NCBI GenBank assembly: GCA_002591705.1
Contig: PAAB01000071.1
Span: 1 to 39,159 of the forward strand
Source of the DNA: Phycisphaerae bacterium
GTDB lineage: Bacteria > Planctomycetota > Phycisphaerae > Phycisphaerales > SM1A02
Length of the DNA stretch: 39,159 bases
Reading direction: 5' to 3'
In this document: piece after piece, positions 24,829-33,809 of the stretch
Layout: each line of letters opens with the position of its first letter
How positions within the stretch are numbered: the stretch's first letter is position 1
Notes under the pieces: model-generated
Database searches by the model: none
Told to the model about the DNA's origin: nothing
Seen by the model: only the letters and a program-made list of their open reading frames with translations
Program-made: the position numbers and the translations under genes

Positions 24829-26273
24829 AATGAATTAATAAAAGCAACCAGGTTTGCCATTTCTTTTTTATAGTTCTTTAAGAAATGCTCAAGAGAATTT
24901 CGAGCTTCTCCAGAGTGCCATAGTATAGCTTCCTCTATGCTCTCTGCTCTGCCATCATGTAAAAATGTTGCTCTATCATTTACAGTTTTTGCCAGACCTA
25001 CGCCCCAAAGCGGAGGTGTCCTCCATTCTCTGTTAGTAACATTTCCTTCTAAGTCTTTATCAGCTAATTCCTCTCCCATATCGTGTAATAATAAATCTGT
25101 ATAAGGCCAAATGAGCTGATATTTCAAAAAGTCAAACTTTGCATTTTTTGAAGTAACAAATTTTGGCGTATGACATGATATACAATTTGACTTATAAAAT
25201 ATTTCTTTTCCTCTCAATACCTTCTTATCATCTACATTTCTTCTTTTAGGAGGTGATAAACTTGCTAAATAAAAAGCAATTTTTTCTAATACTTCTTGGT
25301 TCGTTTCATTACTATCTCCATTATTTATTCCCGTTGGAAGATAAAAACAATCACTTTGATTTTTTGTACAGTCTCCATATGCATTTTTCCCAACAGGATT
25401 AGATATTCCCATATCATGCATAAAGGCTACTCCTGTTTGCTGTATTAATGAGTGAGTTGATGCTCTTATTCCAAACCTACCAATTCTATTAAAACCTTTT
25501 TCATCTTTTACCCATCTTACTTTACCTGATACACCGTCACTATTAGCATCTTCATTATCTTCATTTTTCAATATGTCACTATCTTCAATTGCTTCAAGTA
25601 GCCCCATGCCTATGACCTGTGGCGATATCCTCATTGAAATAGAGTTTTGTTTATCTAATTTCCCATAATTAAGTTTTGCTATTTGCAGATTTACTGCAGT
25701 TAGTTTTTTTCTATATTTATTATCTAAATTAATGTAACTATCTTTTTTTTGAACAGATGCGGTTAACTCCGACAACATTCCAGGCACCGCAAAAAACTGA
25801 AACTGCTTTCCGTAGTTTTTATTAGGAATGAGCTTTAGACCTTCGTATACGCCTGTTTTGATTACTAAAGAAAGAGGCTTTTCAGTAATTGGGAGATGTC
25901 CTCTTCCGTCTTTAATATGACAAGATTGACAAGCTCTTGCATTGTAAAGAGGCCCTAGCCCATCTGATGCATTAGTTGATGAAGGAGAAGAAACCCATAG
26001 TTTTCTGAATAATCCATTACCAATAAGAAAATTTTGTCTATCTTCAAAAGATAAATTTGTAAGATGGTTAGAAAAGGCATTAGGCCCGAATCTTGATATT
26101 GTGCCAGCACCCCCCGTAAGTGACTCTGACCTTTCTGGTTTATTAAAATTATTGGTTGGAAGTACTGCTTGCAATACTTTTTCTCTCTCTTGTTTTGTGA
26201 GATCTTCTCTACTGTAACAATAATCAGAAAAGCAAATTGAAATACAAAAAAGAGAGAGAAAAGCAATCCTCAT
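24825..26273 (-). CDS. di-haem cytochrome c oxidoreductase, DUF1111 family
   Basis: A periplasmic 482-residue protein with a signal peptide (1 to about 21) and two haem c sites: C115-x-x-C118-H119 (ACQSCH) and C364-x-x-C367-H368 (NCISCH). This layout, with ALPGMLSE-like and DLLLHDMGEELAD segments near the second haem and WRTPPLWGVG toward the C-terminus, fits DUF1111 (often annotated thiol oxidoreductase), a relative of MauG/cytochrome c peroxidases. In this operon it may oxidise Fe2+ or remove peroxide during iron uptake; this is inference. It lies two bases downstream of the imelysin gene and overlaps the following gene. Confidence 0.9.
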   Translation of the reverse strand: MRIAFLSLFCISICFSDYCYSREDLTKQEREKVLQAVLPTNNFNKPERSESLTGGAGTISRFGPNAFSNHLTNLSFEDRQNFLIGNGLFRKLWVSSPSSTNASDGLGPLYNARACQSCHIKDGRGHLPITEKPLSLVIKTGVYEGLKLIPNKNYGKQFQFFAVPGMLSELTASVQKKDSYINLDNKYRKKLTAVNLQIAKLNYGKLDKQNSISMRISPQVIGMGLLEAIEDSDILKNEDNEDANSDGVSGKVRWVKDEKGFNRIGRFGIRASTHSLIQQTGVAFMHDMGISNPVGKNAYGDCTKNQSDCFYLPTGINNGDSNETNQEVLEKIAFYLASLSPPKRRNVDDKKVLRGKEIFYKSNCISCHTPKFVTSKNAKFDFLKYQLIWPYTDLLLHDMGEELADKDLEGNVTNREWRTPPLWGVGLAKTVNDRATFLHDGRAESIEEAILWHSGEARNSLEHFLKNYKKEMANLVAFINSL

Positions 26274-26275
26274 AT

Positions 26276-27523
26276 TTAATTGAATACAGCTTCTGGATTA
26301 TCTAGAGAGTCTGAACCTTCTACTTGTAGATTTTTTATATCAAGCAAGCTCGCAACTTGTTCAATTTTTCGGCTTTGAACTACTAGTGCATCAACGGCAT
26401 CTTGTATTAATTGATTGCCTTTTTTATTATCTTCTCCAATTAACATATCGTAAGTTTCGCCTTTTTTAGCTGACCTTACAATCTTTTTCATTTTTTTTAT
26501 TGTATTAGATAAGGATTTTTTCATATCAGCATCAAGTTTTTTGTCTAAAGCTTTTACTAAAGAACTAATACTTTCTCCTTTGGTTTGCTCATTTGCTCCT
26601 TTATACCTTCCTAAATAGATATTTTGAATGCCTACAACGTTGTAATAATGAGAATTATGAGTATTATCTGAAAAACAGTCGTGCTCTTCTTCTGGATCAT
26701 GCAGCATTAAACCTAATTTCATTCTTTCGCCAGCTAATTCACCATAGGAAAGACTACCCATACCAATTAATATTCTTCTAAGTGCTTCTTTTTCCTCAAG
26801 ACTTGTAAGTTCTTTTCTTGCAATACCTTCAGAGTTCCAGTATTTAACAATATCTTTTAAATCGGAAACTAATAATTCTGTGGCAGCTAATAAATATTGT
26901 CTTCTTCTATCACAATTATCATTAGTACAGTTGCTAAGATCGTAATCTGTAAAACTTCTGTTACCACTTCCCTTTTCAGTTCCATTTAAATCTTGTCCCC
27001 AGAGTAAGAATTCTATTGCATGATACCCAGTCGCTACGTTTGCTTCATTACCTCCGGCTTCATGTAAAACTGTACTTAATAAATTTGCATTAATAATGCT
27101 TGCATCTATTTCTTTTCCTTCAACCTTTAATAAAGGGTTCGCTATGACATTAAAGTTGGCAAAATCATTTTCTGTAGGGTAGTAATTAGTAGAATTAACA
27201 TAATCTATTAGACCCTCGTCTAAAGGCCATGCATTTACTTTCCCCTCCCAATCGTCTACTACAGAGTTTCCAAACCGAAAAACTTCGGTTTGTTGATAAA
27301 AAACTCTTGATTTAAGCCAAGTTTTTTTTAATTTGATAAAATTTTTTTCATTTGTTTCATTTAGAAAAACGTTTGTAACTTTGAGCAAATCTTCTGCCGC
27401 ATTTAAAGAGTCTTTATATTTAGCAAATGCGATATCTGCATAGTTATTAATAACACTTTTGTTCGCAAAGCAGCTGCTTATCAAGCTTAAAGAAAAAACA
27501 GCTGAAAATAAAATTTTTTTCAT
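26276..27523 (-). CDS. irpA: imelysin-family iron-regulated protein (IrpA-like)
   Basis: A 415-residue exported protein (signal peptide 1-20, SCFA-NK) of the imelysin/ICMP family, all-helical and EfeO-related, thought to bind iron or haem-type ligands in the periplasm or at the surface. It carries the family motif GxHxxE as G166-Y-H168-A-I-E171, followed by FLLWGQDLNG. Other conserved pieces are FGNSVVDDWEGKVNAWPLDEG, here in two parts around residue 85-105, LHEAGGNEANVATG and GERMKLGL. It is the first gene of a four-gene operon and follows a Fur box overlapping its promoter, so iron starvation should induce it. The symbol follows common usage for this family. Confidence 0.92.
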   Translation of the reverse strand: MKKILFSAVFSLSLISSCFANKSVINNYADIAFAKYKDSLNAAEDLLKVTNVFLNETNEKNFIKLKKTWLKSRVFYQQTEVFRFGNSVVDDWEGKVNAWPLDEGLIDYVNSTNYYPTENDFANFNVIANPLLKVEGKEIDASIINANLLSTVLHEAGGNEANVATGYHAIEFLLWGQDLNGTEKGSGNRSFTDYDLSNCTNDNCDRRRQYLLAATELLVSDLKDIVKYWNSEGIARKELTSLEEKEALRRILIGMGSLSYGELAGERMKLGLMLHDPEEEHDCFSDNTHNSHYYNVVGIQNIYLGRYKGANEQTKGESISSLVKALDKKLDADMKKSLSNTIKKMKKIVRSAKKGETYDMLIGEDNKKGNQLIQDAVDALVVQSRKIEQVASLLDIKNLQVEGSDSLDNPEAVFN

Positions 27524-27543
27524 AAATCACCTATATTTTAAAA

Positions 27544-27558
27544 TGAGAATCATTCTCA
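27544..27558 (-). promoter_or_regulatory. Fur-box-like 7-1-7 operator upstream of the iron operon
   Basis: TGAGAATCATTCTCA is a perfect 7-1-7 palindrome matching the Fur consensus core TGATAATNATTATCA at all but the symmetric fourth position. It lies 21 bases upstream of the imelysin ATG, just downstream of the predicted -10 box, where bound Fur would block transcription. It differs from the Irr ICE box (TTTAGAA-TTCTAAA). Confidence 0.8.
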
Positions 27559-27559
27559 C

Positions 27560-27590
27560 ATTATAATAGAAAAAAAAACTCGTTTTTCAA
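27560..27590 (-). promoter_or_regulatory. predicted promoter of the iron operon
   Basis: On the minus strand TTGAAA (27590-27585) precedes TATTAT (27568-27563, 16-base spacing), which overlaps TATAAT (27565-27560, 19-base spacing). The Fur-box palindrome follows immediately. The TTGAAA also sits in a weak hairpin (TTTTTC-GTATT-GAAAAA) followed by a T-run, which might end transcription of the epoxide hydrolase gene upstream. Confidence 0.5.
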
Positions 27591-27619
27591 TACGAAAAAA
27601 AAATAAATGCTGATCAAAT

Positions 27620-28756
27620 TTATTTTAAATTTATTTTAGAGGCAAATTTTCTTATATCGCTTTCGAGAAGTTTAGGCTCTTCAAGTGCCGCAAAATGCCC
27701 TCCAGAAGGCATACTACTCCACTGTACAACGTTGTAAAGGTTATTTACATAAGATTTAGGTGGCCATGAAAGAAACTCTTTAGGAAACAATGCGCAGGCT
27801 GTGGGTACTTTAATTTTTTTTTTCCCAATTTTCATTACCCGTCCACCCTCTTCTCTTCTTCCAAAATAAATCCATGTTGAAGTGTTAAAACTATTTGTCA
27901 TTAAATATAGCATAATATTGGATATCAAATCTTCATAACCGAATATTTTATTCAAACTCTTTCCCTTTAAATCAGACCAACTCTGAAATTTTTCTATTAT
28001 CCAAGCTGCTACTCCTACTGGGTTGTCATTCATTGCATATGACAGTGTCAAAGGTTTAGTAGCTTGTAATGTCCTATACCCATCTTCCATTTGTTGTTCT
28101 TGTAAAAATTTTTTATGCCAATTTTTTTCAGTTCTTGTAATTGGCCCTTTTTCATGTCTCATTAGCATTGCATTGAGATGAATTCCTTTACAGCTTCTTT
28201 TATAGTCATATCCTATCCAAGAAGATATTGCAGCTCCCCAATCTCCTCCTTGTGATAAATAATAATCGTATCCCAATACTTCTACCATAAGTTTATTAAA
28301 ATATTTTGCTATCTTTCTTGGCCCCATAGCATTTAAAAGTGGCTTTGAAAAACCAAACCCTGGAATTGAAGGACAAACCACATCAAAGGAAATTCCATTT
28401 TTATCAGTTTTATTAAGAAGTAGTGTCAGTTTTTTAAACTCAAATAAGGAACCTGGCCATCCGTGTATGAGTAAAATAGGAAGCGCATTTTTATTTTTGC
28501 TTTTGCTATGGATAAAATGAATGTCGATACCATCAATTTTTGTAATAAACTGATTTAATTTATTTAACTTTTTTACTTCATTTTCCCAACTATATTTTTT
28601 AAGCCAATAATCACAAAGCCTAGACAAAAAGTTGATATCCGTTCCCATAGACCAGGCATCAGCCATAGGAATATTGTTCCAATTAAAATTCCTAACTTTT
28701 TGATAAAAATATCTTTCTTTCTTTTTGTTCAAGGGAATTGAAAACTTTTTAATCAT
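27620..28756 (-). CDS. epoxide hydrolase (EHN-domain, microsomal type)
   Basis: An alpha/beta hydrolase of 378 residues that hydrolyses epoxides to diols. The N-terminal epoxide-hydrolase (EHN) region covers about 1-110, with NIPMADAWSMGTD and a WLKKYSWENE helix. The oxyanion motif HGWPGS is at 98-103, the nucleophile Asp172 in GGDWGAA, and the catalytic His354 in SGGHFAALEEP. Nucleophile Asp rather than Ser separates it from esterases. There is no signal peptide, and the substrate is unknown. It is transcribed toward the iron operon but separated from it by the Fur-controlled promoter. Confidence 0.9.
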   Translation of the reverse strand: MIKKFSIPLNKKKERYFYQKVRNFNWNNIPMADAWSMGTDINFLSRLCDYWLKKYSWENEVKKLNKLNQFITKIDGIDIHFIHSKSKNKNALPILLIHGWPGSLFEFKKLTLLLNKTDKNGISFDVVCPSIPGFGFSKPLLNAMGPRKIAKYFNKLMVEVLGYDYYLSQGGDWGAAISSWIGYDYKRSCKGIHLNAMLMRHEKGPITRTEKNWHKKFLQEQQMEDGYRTLQATKPLTLSYAMNDNPVGVAAWIIEKFQSWSDLKGKSLNKIFGYEDLISNIMLYLMTNSFNTSTWIYFGRREEGGRVMKIGKKKIKVPTACALFPKEFLSWPPKSYVNNLYNVVQWSSMPSGGHFAALEEPKLLESDIRKFASKINLK

Positions 28757-28846
28757 CTATTTATCTCGGATAATTTGTATTTAACTAAAATATATACTAA
28801 AAGTTATTGGAAATATAATGAAATTTGATATATACCTAAGAAGATT

Positions 28847-30142
28847 ATGAAATACGTTATTAAATCTATTGCAGTGATTGGATCAGGGACCATGGGAGCT
28901 GGAATAGCTGCAATTGCAGCAGAAAAAAATCTACAGGTTGTATTATTAGATACTGACTCTGAGATTGCTATTAAAGCTAAAAAAAAGATATTGGATCCAA
29001 AATATAGAATGTTATCTAATATTGAAAAAGGAAATAATATCTATGTTGGAAATATTAGAGACGATCTAATAAAGATTAAGGATTGTGATTGGATTTGTGA
29101 AGCTGTAGTAGAAAAATTAGATATTAAAAAACAAATATTCAGCAGCATAGAAAAATTTAGAAATAAAAACTCTATTGTAAGCTCAAACACCTCTGGAATA
29201 CCTCTTAGGGCAATAACAGAAGACTTGTCTGAAGATTTCAAAAAAAATATTTGTATAACTCATTTTTTTAATCCTGTTAGTATTATGAAATTATGTGAAT
29301 TAATTCCAGGCACAACTACAGAAGAAGGAATAATCGAAACTCTGAGTAATTTTTTAAGAGAAGAATTTGACAAAGGAGTTGTTTTTGGCAAAGACACAGT
29401 AAACTTTATCGGTAATAGAATTGGTTGCTACTTTATGTTACGAGGCTTGCATGAAGGAAAAAAAGCAAGAATGAACGGCATTAAAATCGATGAGATAGAT
29501 GCTATTTTATCTAAACCTTTTGGATTACCTCCTACAGGTCTTTATGGTCTCATAGACCTGATAGGCTTAGATATAATGTACTCAGTTGGAAATAATTTAA
29601 AAGATAATCTTCCTACAGGAGACTTAGGAAAGGATTTTGTCAACCTCCCAGAAAAAGAACTTTCTTTGTACAATAAAGGGCAATTAGGTAGAAAAACTGG
29701 GGGAGGTTTTTATAGAATAAATAAAGATACATCTGGAGAAAAAATTAAAGAAGTTTTTGATCTAGAACTTGAGGAATGGAAAAAAATACAAAAGTTTAAC
29801 TATGATAAAGATAGAAATATTTTTAATAAAAATACAAAAATAAGTGATTTTGCCTGGGAAGTTATAGGATCTACATTGCTGTACGCAGCTGATTTGGTGC
29901 CGGAAATTTCTAATGATATTTTAAATGTAGATAGAGCGATGAAATGGGGTTTTGCATGGGAAAAAGGGCCATTTGAAATGTTAGATGATTTTGATCCATA
30001 TAATATTTTAGACATATGTGAAAATAAAAATATTCATATCCCCACTATGCTAAAAGTTTTGGAGACTTCCGGAGAAAAAAAATTCTATAATGAAAATAAT
30101 GAGTTTTTAAATATAAATGGTGAATATGAGCCAATATACTAG
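28847..30142 (+). CDS. 3-hydroxyacyl-CoA dehydrogenase (FadN-like, dehydrogenase half only)
   Basis: A 431-residue NAD-dependent 3-hydroxyacyl-CoA dehydrogenase. The N-terminal Rossmann domain has IGSGTMGAGIA (11-21), the substrate Ser-Asn in SSNTSG (112-117) and the catalytic His139 in THFFNPV with Glu151 (CELIPG). Two C-terminal helical dehydrogenase domains follow (FIGNRIG; LGRKTGGGFY; AMKWGFAWEKGPFEM). The sequence closely follows the front half of FadN-type bifunctional enzymes of about 780 residues, which continue into an enoyl-CoA hydratase domain. Here the stop comes just where that domain would begin, and no hydratase gene follows. It may work with a separate hydratase in beta-oxidation. 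It is not fused to the next gene, a secreted protein. Confidence 0.9.
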   Translation: MKYVIKSIAVIGSGTMGAGIAAIAAEKNLQVVLLDTDSEIAIKAKKKILDPKYRMLSNIEKGNNIYVGNIRDDLIKIKDCDWICEAVVEKLDIKKQIFSSIEKFRNKNSIVSSNTSGIPLRAITEDLSEDFKKNICITHFFNPVSIMKLCELIPGTTTEEGIIETLSNFLREEFDKGVVFGKDTVNFIGNRIGCYFMLRGLHEGKKARMNGIKIDEIDAILSKPFGLPPTGLYGLIDLIGLDIMYSVGNNLKDNLPTGDLGKDFVNLPEKELSLYNKGQLGRKTGGGFYRINKDTSGEKIKEVFDLELEEWKKIQKFNYDKDRNIFNKNTKISDFAWEVIGSTLLYAADLVPEISNDILNVDRAMKWGFAWEKGPFEMLDDFDPYNILDICENKNIHIPTMLKVLETSGEKKFYNENNEFLNINGEYEPIY

Positions 30143-30172
30143 TGAATTAAAAAACTAAATCAAGGAGTGTTT

Positions 30173-30889
30173 ATGAGAAAAATAATAATATTATTATTAG
30201 TGTGTATAATAACAAAAGCTGTTATTGCAGCTGCGCCTCCAATAGACACCTCAAAAATACCTAAAGCTCCTTACATCATGGAAGAATTAGATATAGTTAG
30301 TATTAATGTTGAATGGGATGTGGCTACAATAAAAAAATTACTTCCTCCTAAATTAGGTTTAAATGATAGTTCAAAATTATTCGGCGGAATTTCGATCTTC
30401 AGTTCGAAAAAAAAACAATTTTTTTCTCCTTTAAGTGGTGCGCTACTCTGGGTACAAGTAGATCCCAATAAAAATCAAGACATTGGAAGATGGGTTTTTT
30501 ATAGTACATTTGGTCCTAATACTCTCATTAATAGGATTATGAATGAGTTGTATAGAGCTAATTCTTCTTTGGGTTCAAGCAGAGTAACAGTTTTAGATAA
30601 AAAAATAGGTGCTAGAGCTAATGTGAATAAAAAAAATATAATAAATGCTTCTATAGAAGTAACTCAGGAGTGTGAACCTGCGGAGGGACAAAATAAGTTT
30701 TATTCTTACAGCAATAACGTAGAAGTAGTTTCCTCTAATGTAACTTGGACGACGAAAGAAGTCTGCCCGGCTTTAACAAAAGGTCTTAAATTTGGTTCAG
30801 AATTGTCAGATGTTAAAGTAGTAAAATATTTATCAGCGAATTTCTTTAAACAACTTAATCTTGAAATTTCAAATCCCAGTAAGAATTAG
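30173..30889 (+). CDS. exported acetoacetate-decarboxylase-fold-like protein
   Basis: A 238-residue protein when started at the ATG at 30173, chosen because AAGGAG lies six bases upstream; a GTG at 30167 falls on the Shine-Dalgarno itself. It has a signal peptide (about 1-20, ending VIA-AA). The mature part resembles acetoacetate-decarboxylase-like proteins: IVSINVEWDVATIKKLLPPKLG, then GGISIFSS, then FSPLSGALLWVQVD. The N-terminal signal is unusual for this fold, which is normally cytoplasmic. I do not see a clear Schiff-base Lys, so enzymatic activity is unproven. The stop overlaps the stop of the convergent gene (TTAG). Confidence 0.6.
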   Translation: MRKIIILLLVCIITKAVIAAAPPIDTSKIPKAPYIMEELDIVSINVEWDVATIKKLLPPKLGLNDSSKLFGGISIFSSKKKQFFSPLSGALLWVQVDPNKNQDIGRWVFYSTFGPNTLINRIMNELYRANSSLGSSRVTVLDKKIGARANVNKKNIINASIEVTQECEPAEGQNKFYSYSNNVEVVSSNVTWTTKEVCPALTKGLKFGSELSDVKVVKYLSANFFKQLNLEISNPSKN

Positions 30890-31119
30890 TGTTGTTTAGC
30901 TTTTTTGAAAATTTCTGCTGTAAAAAATATTCCTACCAAAAAGAGTACGTGCAAAACCATAGTTACTCCAAGCACTAAAAAACTTCCTATCATAAGTGTA
31001 AATATAATAGACCACATAAACGATAATAATGTCATTAATTGAAATTTAACAACATTTGGTAGTTTAGACAGCCCATTCAATTCACTATCCATTAGTAAAT
31101 AGTACATATTTTTAATCAT
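30886..31119 (-). CDS. small two-helix membrane protein, function unknown
   Basis: A 77-residue protein with two predicted transmembrane helices (about 27-46 and 48-69) and a basic C-terminus (FKKAKQH). I do not recognise it. The ATG is preceded by a good Shine-Dalgarno (AAGAGGAT), which is the main evidence that it is a real gene. It converges on the ADC-like gene with a four-base stop overlap and is divergent from the hydrolase gene at 31214. Confidence 0.6.
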   Translation of the reverse strand: MIKNMYYLLMDSELNGLSKLPNVVKFQLMTLLSFMWSIIFTLMIGSFLVLGVTMVLHVLFLVGIFFTAEIFKKAKQH

Positions 31120-31213
31120 AATATCCTCTTAAAATGTATAATACGGCATAATATTTAATTTAGATTTCAATAAAAAATATTTTAATTAAAAATTATGCAA
31201 TTATAATTTTAAA

Positions 31214-32062
31214 ATGAAATACAAAAAAAATTATTATTTTGAAAAGAATTATAATCCTAGAGTTTCTGTCCCAAATTTTGAAAATTATCTAAATAAAGCA
31301 TTAATGCTATCCAAAAAAGCTTCTGAAGAATTAAAAGGCATTGAAAATATTAAATATGGTAATGGCCCTCTTCAGAATTTGGATATATTTGGAGCAGATA
31401 AAGACAAAGAGAAACCTATTTTTATTTTTTTGCACGGTGGCTATTGGAGAGGTTTGGACAAGTCTTATCATACGCATATGGCAAAGCCTTTTGTGAAAAA
31501 AGGCATAATCTTTGTGAATGTTAATTATGATTTATGTCCAAAAGTAAAAGTTACAACTATAGAAAAACAAGTTACGCAAGCTGTAATATGGATCTATAAA
31601 AATATCCATAGGTATGGCGGAATCAAAACCAAGATTGTCATTTGTGGCCATTCTGCGGGAGCACATTTAGCTGCATTAATGGTAGCTAAAGATTGGAAAA
31701 AATATAACATTAAAAACAGATTTTTCATTGCCTCTGTTCTGCTAAGCGGGATTTTTGATACGGAACTAGTATTGAAATTAGTAGTAAATAATGATATTCG
31801 TATGTCAATTGAAGAAGCTAAAAGACTTAACCCACTAGATAAACATCCTAATAAGAATGTCAAATTTTTATTATCGTATGGAGAATTAGAACCAGAACTA
31901 TGGAAAAAACAAACTATTAAATATTCAAAATTATTAACAAACTATAAAATACCTTATACTCTGATTGAACTTAAAAAACAAAACCATTTTTCCATGATAA
32001 ATTCCATAACTACGGACACCGATATTTTCCTAAAAAAAATATTTGAGTTTTTTAAAGAATAA
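31214..32062 (+). CDS. alpha/beta hydrolase, kynurenine-formamidase-like
   Basis: A 282-residue cytoplasmic alpha/beta hydrolase. The oxyanion motif HGGYW (74-78) and the nucleophile elbow GHSAGAH (Ser147) are those of the HGGxW kynurenine-formamidase/carboxylesterase group. His258 (QNHFSMI) is the likely catalytic His. Kynurenine formamidases turn N-formylkynurenine into kynurenine, but no other kynurenine-pathway gene is in the window, so another ester or amide is possible. The gene is preceded by an AT-rich region without an evident Shine-Dalgarno and followed by the promoter of the aldehyde dehydrogenase gene. Confidence 0.82.
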   Translation: MKYKKNYYFEKNYNPRVSVPNFENYLNKALMLSKKASEELKGIENIKYGNGPLQNLDIFGADKDKEKPIFIFLHGGYWRGLDKSYHTHMAKPFVKKGIIFVNVNYDLCPKVKVTTIEKQVTQAVIWIYKNIHRYGGIKTKIVICGHSAGAHLAALMVAKDWKKYNIKNRFFIASVLLSGIFDTELVLKLVVNNDIRMSIEEAKRLNPLDKHPNKNVKFLLSYGELEPELWKKQTIKYSKLLTNYKIPYTLIELKKQNHFSMINSITTDTDIFLKKIFEFFKE

Positions 32063-32190
32063 GTATTAATGATTCTTTAAATTGGTGTGTTTAGTTTCTT
32101 ATTTTTTTAACATTTATTTTAGAATAGAATTTAAAAATATTAAAAAACAGCTGAAAAAAAGAATTTTTTAAAAGTTTTTAAAAAAACTAG

Positions 32191-32245
32191 TTGAGAATAG
32201 TTTTCATTTGCACTATATATAATAGTCCACAATATATTAAGGAGG
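32191..32245 (+). promoter_or_regulatory. promoter and ribosome binding site for the aldehyde dehydrogenase gene
   Basis: TTGAGA (32191-32196) and TATATA (32214-32219, within TATATATAAT) are 17 bases apart. A near-perfect Shine-Dalgarno AAGGAGG (32239-32245) lies seven bases before the ATG at 32253. Together with the codon pattern and the strong terminator after the gene, this points to high expression. Confidence 0.55.
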
Positions 32246-32252
32246 AATGTAA

Positions 32253-33782
32253 ATGGAAGCGTTAAATTTAGATTACAAAGTTAATAGTAATGTAGAAAGT
32301 TTTCTTGTTACTAATAAAGCAAAGAGACTATTTATTAATGGAGATTGGGTAGACTCAAAATCAGGAAAGACCTTTGATGTAGAAGATCCAGCAACAGGGA
32401 AAAGAATTGCAACTTGTGCTGCAGGTAATGAAGTTGACATAGACTTAGCCGTAAAAGCAGCAAGAGCAGCTTTTGAAAGTGGAGCTTGGTCTAGAATGGT
32501 TCCTAATGAAAGAGCAAAAATATTATGGAAATTATCAGATATCATTGAAAGTCATTCTGAAGAACTAGCACAGTTAGAGGCCTTAGATAATGGTAAGTCT
32601 GTTGTTGTTGCAGGCGTAGCCGATGTAGCTCTTTCAATAGACTTATTTAGATATATGTCAGGTATGACAACGAAGTTAGAAGGTTCTACTCTGCCAATAT
32701 CTGTGCCTTTTACACCAGGTGCAGAATATCATTCTTACACATTAAGAGAGCCTATTGGTGTTTGCGGTCAAATAACTCCGTGGAACTTTCCATTGTTAAT
32801 GGCAACTTGGAAAATTGCACCAGCATTAGCATCAGGCTGTACGATTGTATTAAAACCAGCCGAACAAACGCCTTTATCATGTTTAAGACTTACTGAAATC
32901 ATAAATGATTCCGGTTTATTACCAAAAGGTACTTTGAATGTAGTTACAGGATTAGGAGAAGAAGCAGGTGCACCACTTGCATCTCATCCAGATGTTGATA
33001 AAGTTGCATTTACTGGCTCTACAGAAGTTGGCAAGTTAATTACTCAAGCTTCTGCAGGTAACTTAAAAAAAGTAACTCTTGAACTAGGTGGAAAATCTCC
33101 GGCTATAGTTTTTCCAGACGCAGATATTGATGCTGCTATACAAGGCGTAGCTAGTGGAATATTCTTTAACCACGGACAGACCTGTTGTGCAGGATCAAGG
33201 CTTTTTGCTCATGAAAAAGTATATGACAGAGTAACTGAAGGTGTTTCAGAGATAGCAAAAAATATTAAGGTTGGACCTGGAATGAATGATACTGACGGCA
33301 CACAAATGGGGCCATTGGTATCAAATGAACAATATGAAAAAGTAGTCGGTTACATGGAGTCTGGAAAGAATGACGGAGCTGAGTGTTTAGTAGGAGGAAC
33401 CTCAGACAATTCTAAAGGTGGACACTTTGTGCACCCTACTGTCTTTTCGAAAACGAATGCTGATATGAAATTTGTTCAGGATGAAATTTTTGGTCCTGTC
33501 TTAACTTGTCAGAAGATAACAGACGATGATCTAAATAAAATTGCTGAAGAAGCAAATAATACTGTTTTTGGGCTTGCAGCTAGTGTCTGGTCAAAGGATA
33601 TAAGCACTGCACATAAAATGGCAAAAAAGATTAAAGCAGGAACAGTTTGGATTAATTGTCATAACATTTTCGATGCTGCTCTTCCATTTGGAGGATACAA
33701 ACAATCCGGTAATGGTAGAGAAATGGGAATGGAAATGATGGATAATTACCTAGAAACAAAAGCTGTTACAGTAAATTTATAA
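32253..33782 (+). CDS. NAD(P)-dependent aldehyde dehydrogenase (betaine/phenylacetaldehyde type)
   Basis: A 509-residue ALDH-superfamily enzyme oxidising an aldehyde to the acid. Motifs in order are LFINGDWVDSKSGKTFDVEDP in parts, TPWNFPLLMATWK, FTGSTEVGK, the general-base Glu in LELGGKSPA, and the nucleophile Cys311 in HGQTCCAGSR. EIFGPVLT and PFGGYKQSGNGREMG follow. The closest groups by motif are class 1/2-like aldehyde dehydrogenases (betaine, phenylacetaldehyde or general aliphatic). It stands alone between its own promoter and a terminator. It could use the aldehyde from the PQQ alcohol dehydrogenase in this window, but that is only a suggestion. Confidence 0.93.
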   Translation: MEALNLDYKVNSNVESFLVTNKAKRLFINGDWVDSKSGKTFDVEDPATGKRIATCAAGNEVDIDLAVKAARAAFESGAWSRMVPNERAKILWKLSDIIESHSEELAQLEALDNGKSVVVAGVADVALSIDLFRYMSGMTTKLEGSTLPISVPFTPGAEYHSYTLREPIGVCGQITPWNFPLLMATWKIAPALASGCTIVLKPAEQTPLSCLRLTEIINDSGLLPKGTLNVVTGLGEEAGAPLASHPDVDKVAFTGSTEVGKLITQASAGNLKKVTLELGGKSPAIVFPDADIDAAIQGVASGIFFNHGQTCCAGSRLFAHEKVYDRVTEGVSEIAKNIKVGPGMNDTDGTQMGPLVSNEQYEKVVGYMESGKNDGAECLVGGTSDNSKGGHFVHPTVFSKTNADMKFVQDEIFGPVLTCQKITDDDLNKIAEEANNTVFGLAASVWSKDISTAHKMAKKIKAGTVWINCHNIFDAALPFGGYKQSGNGREMGMEMMDNYLETKAVTVNL

Positions 33783-33809
33783 GTCTACTTAAATTTACTT
33801 TTCATTTTT

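Noticed and set aside
32063..32190. A-rich stretch before the aldehyde dehydrogenase promoter as a regulatory RNA
   Set aside because: Runs of A and T occur, but no conserved-looking structure or open frame is evident.
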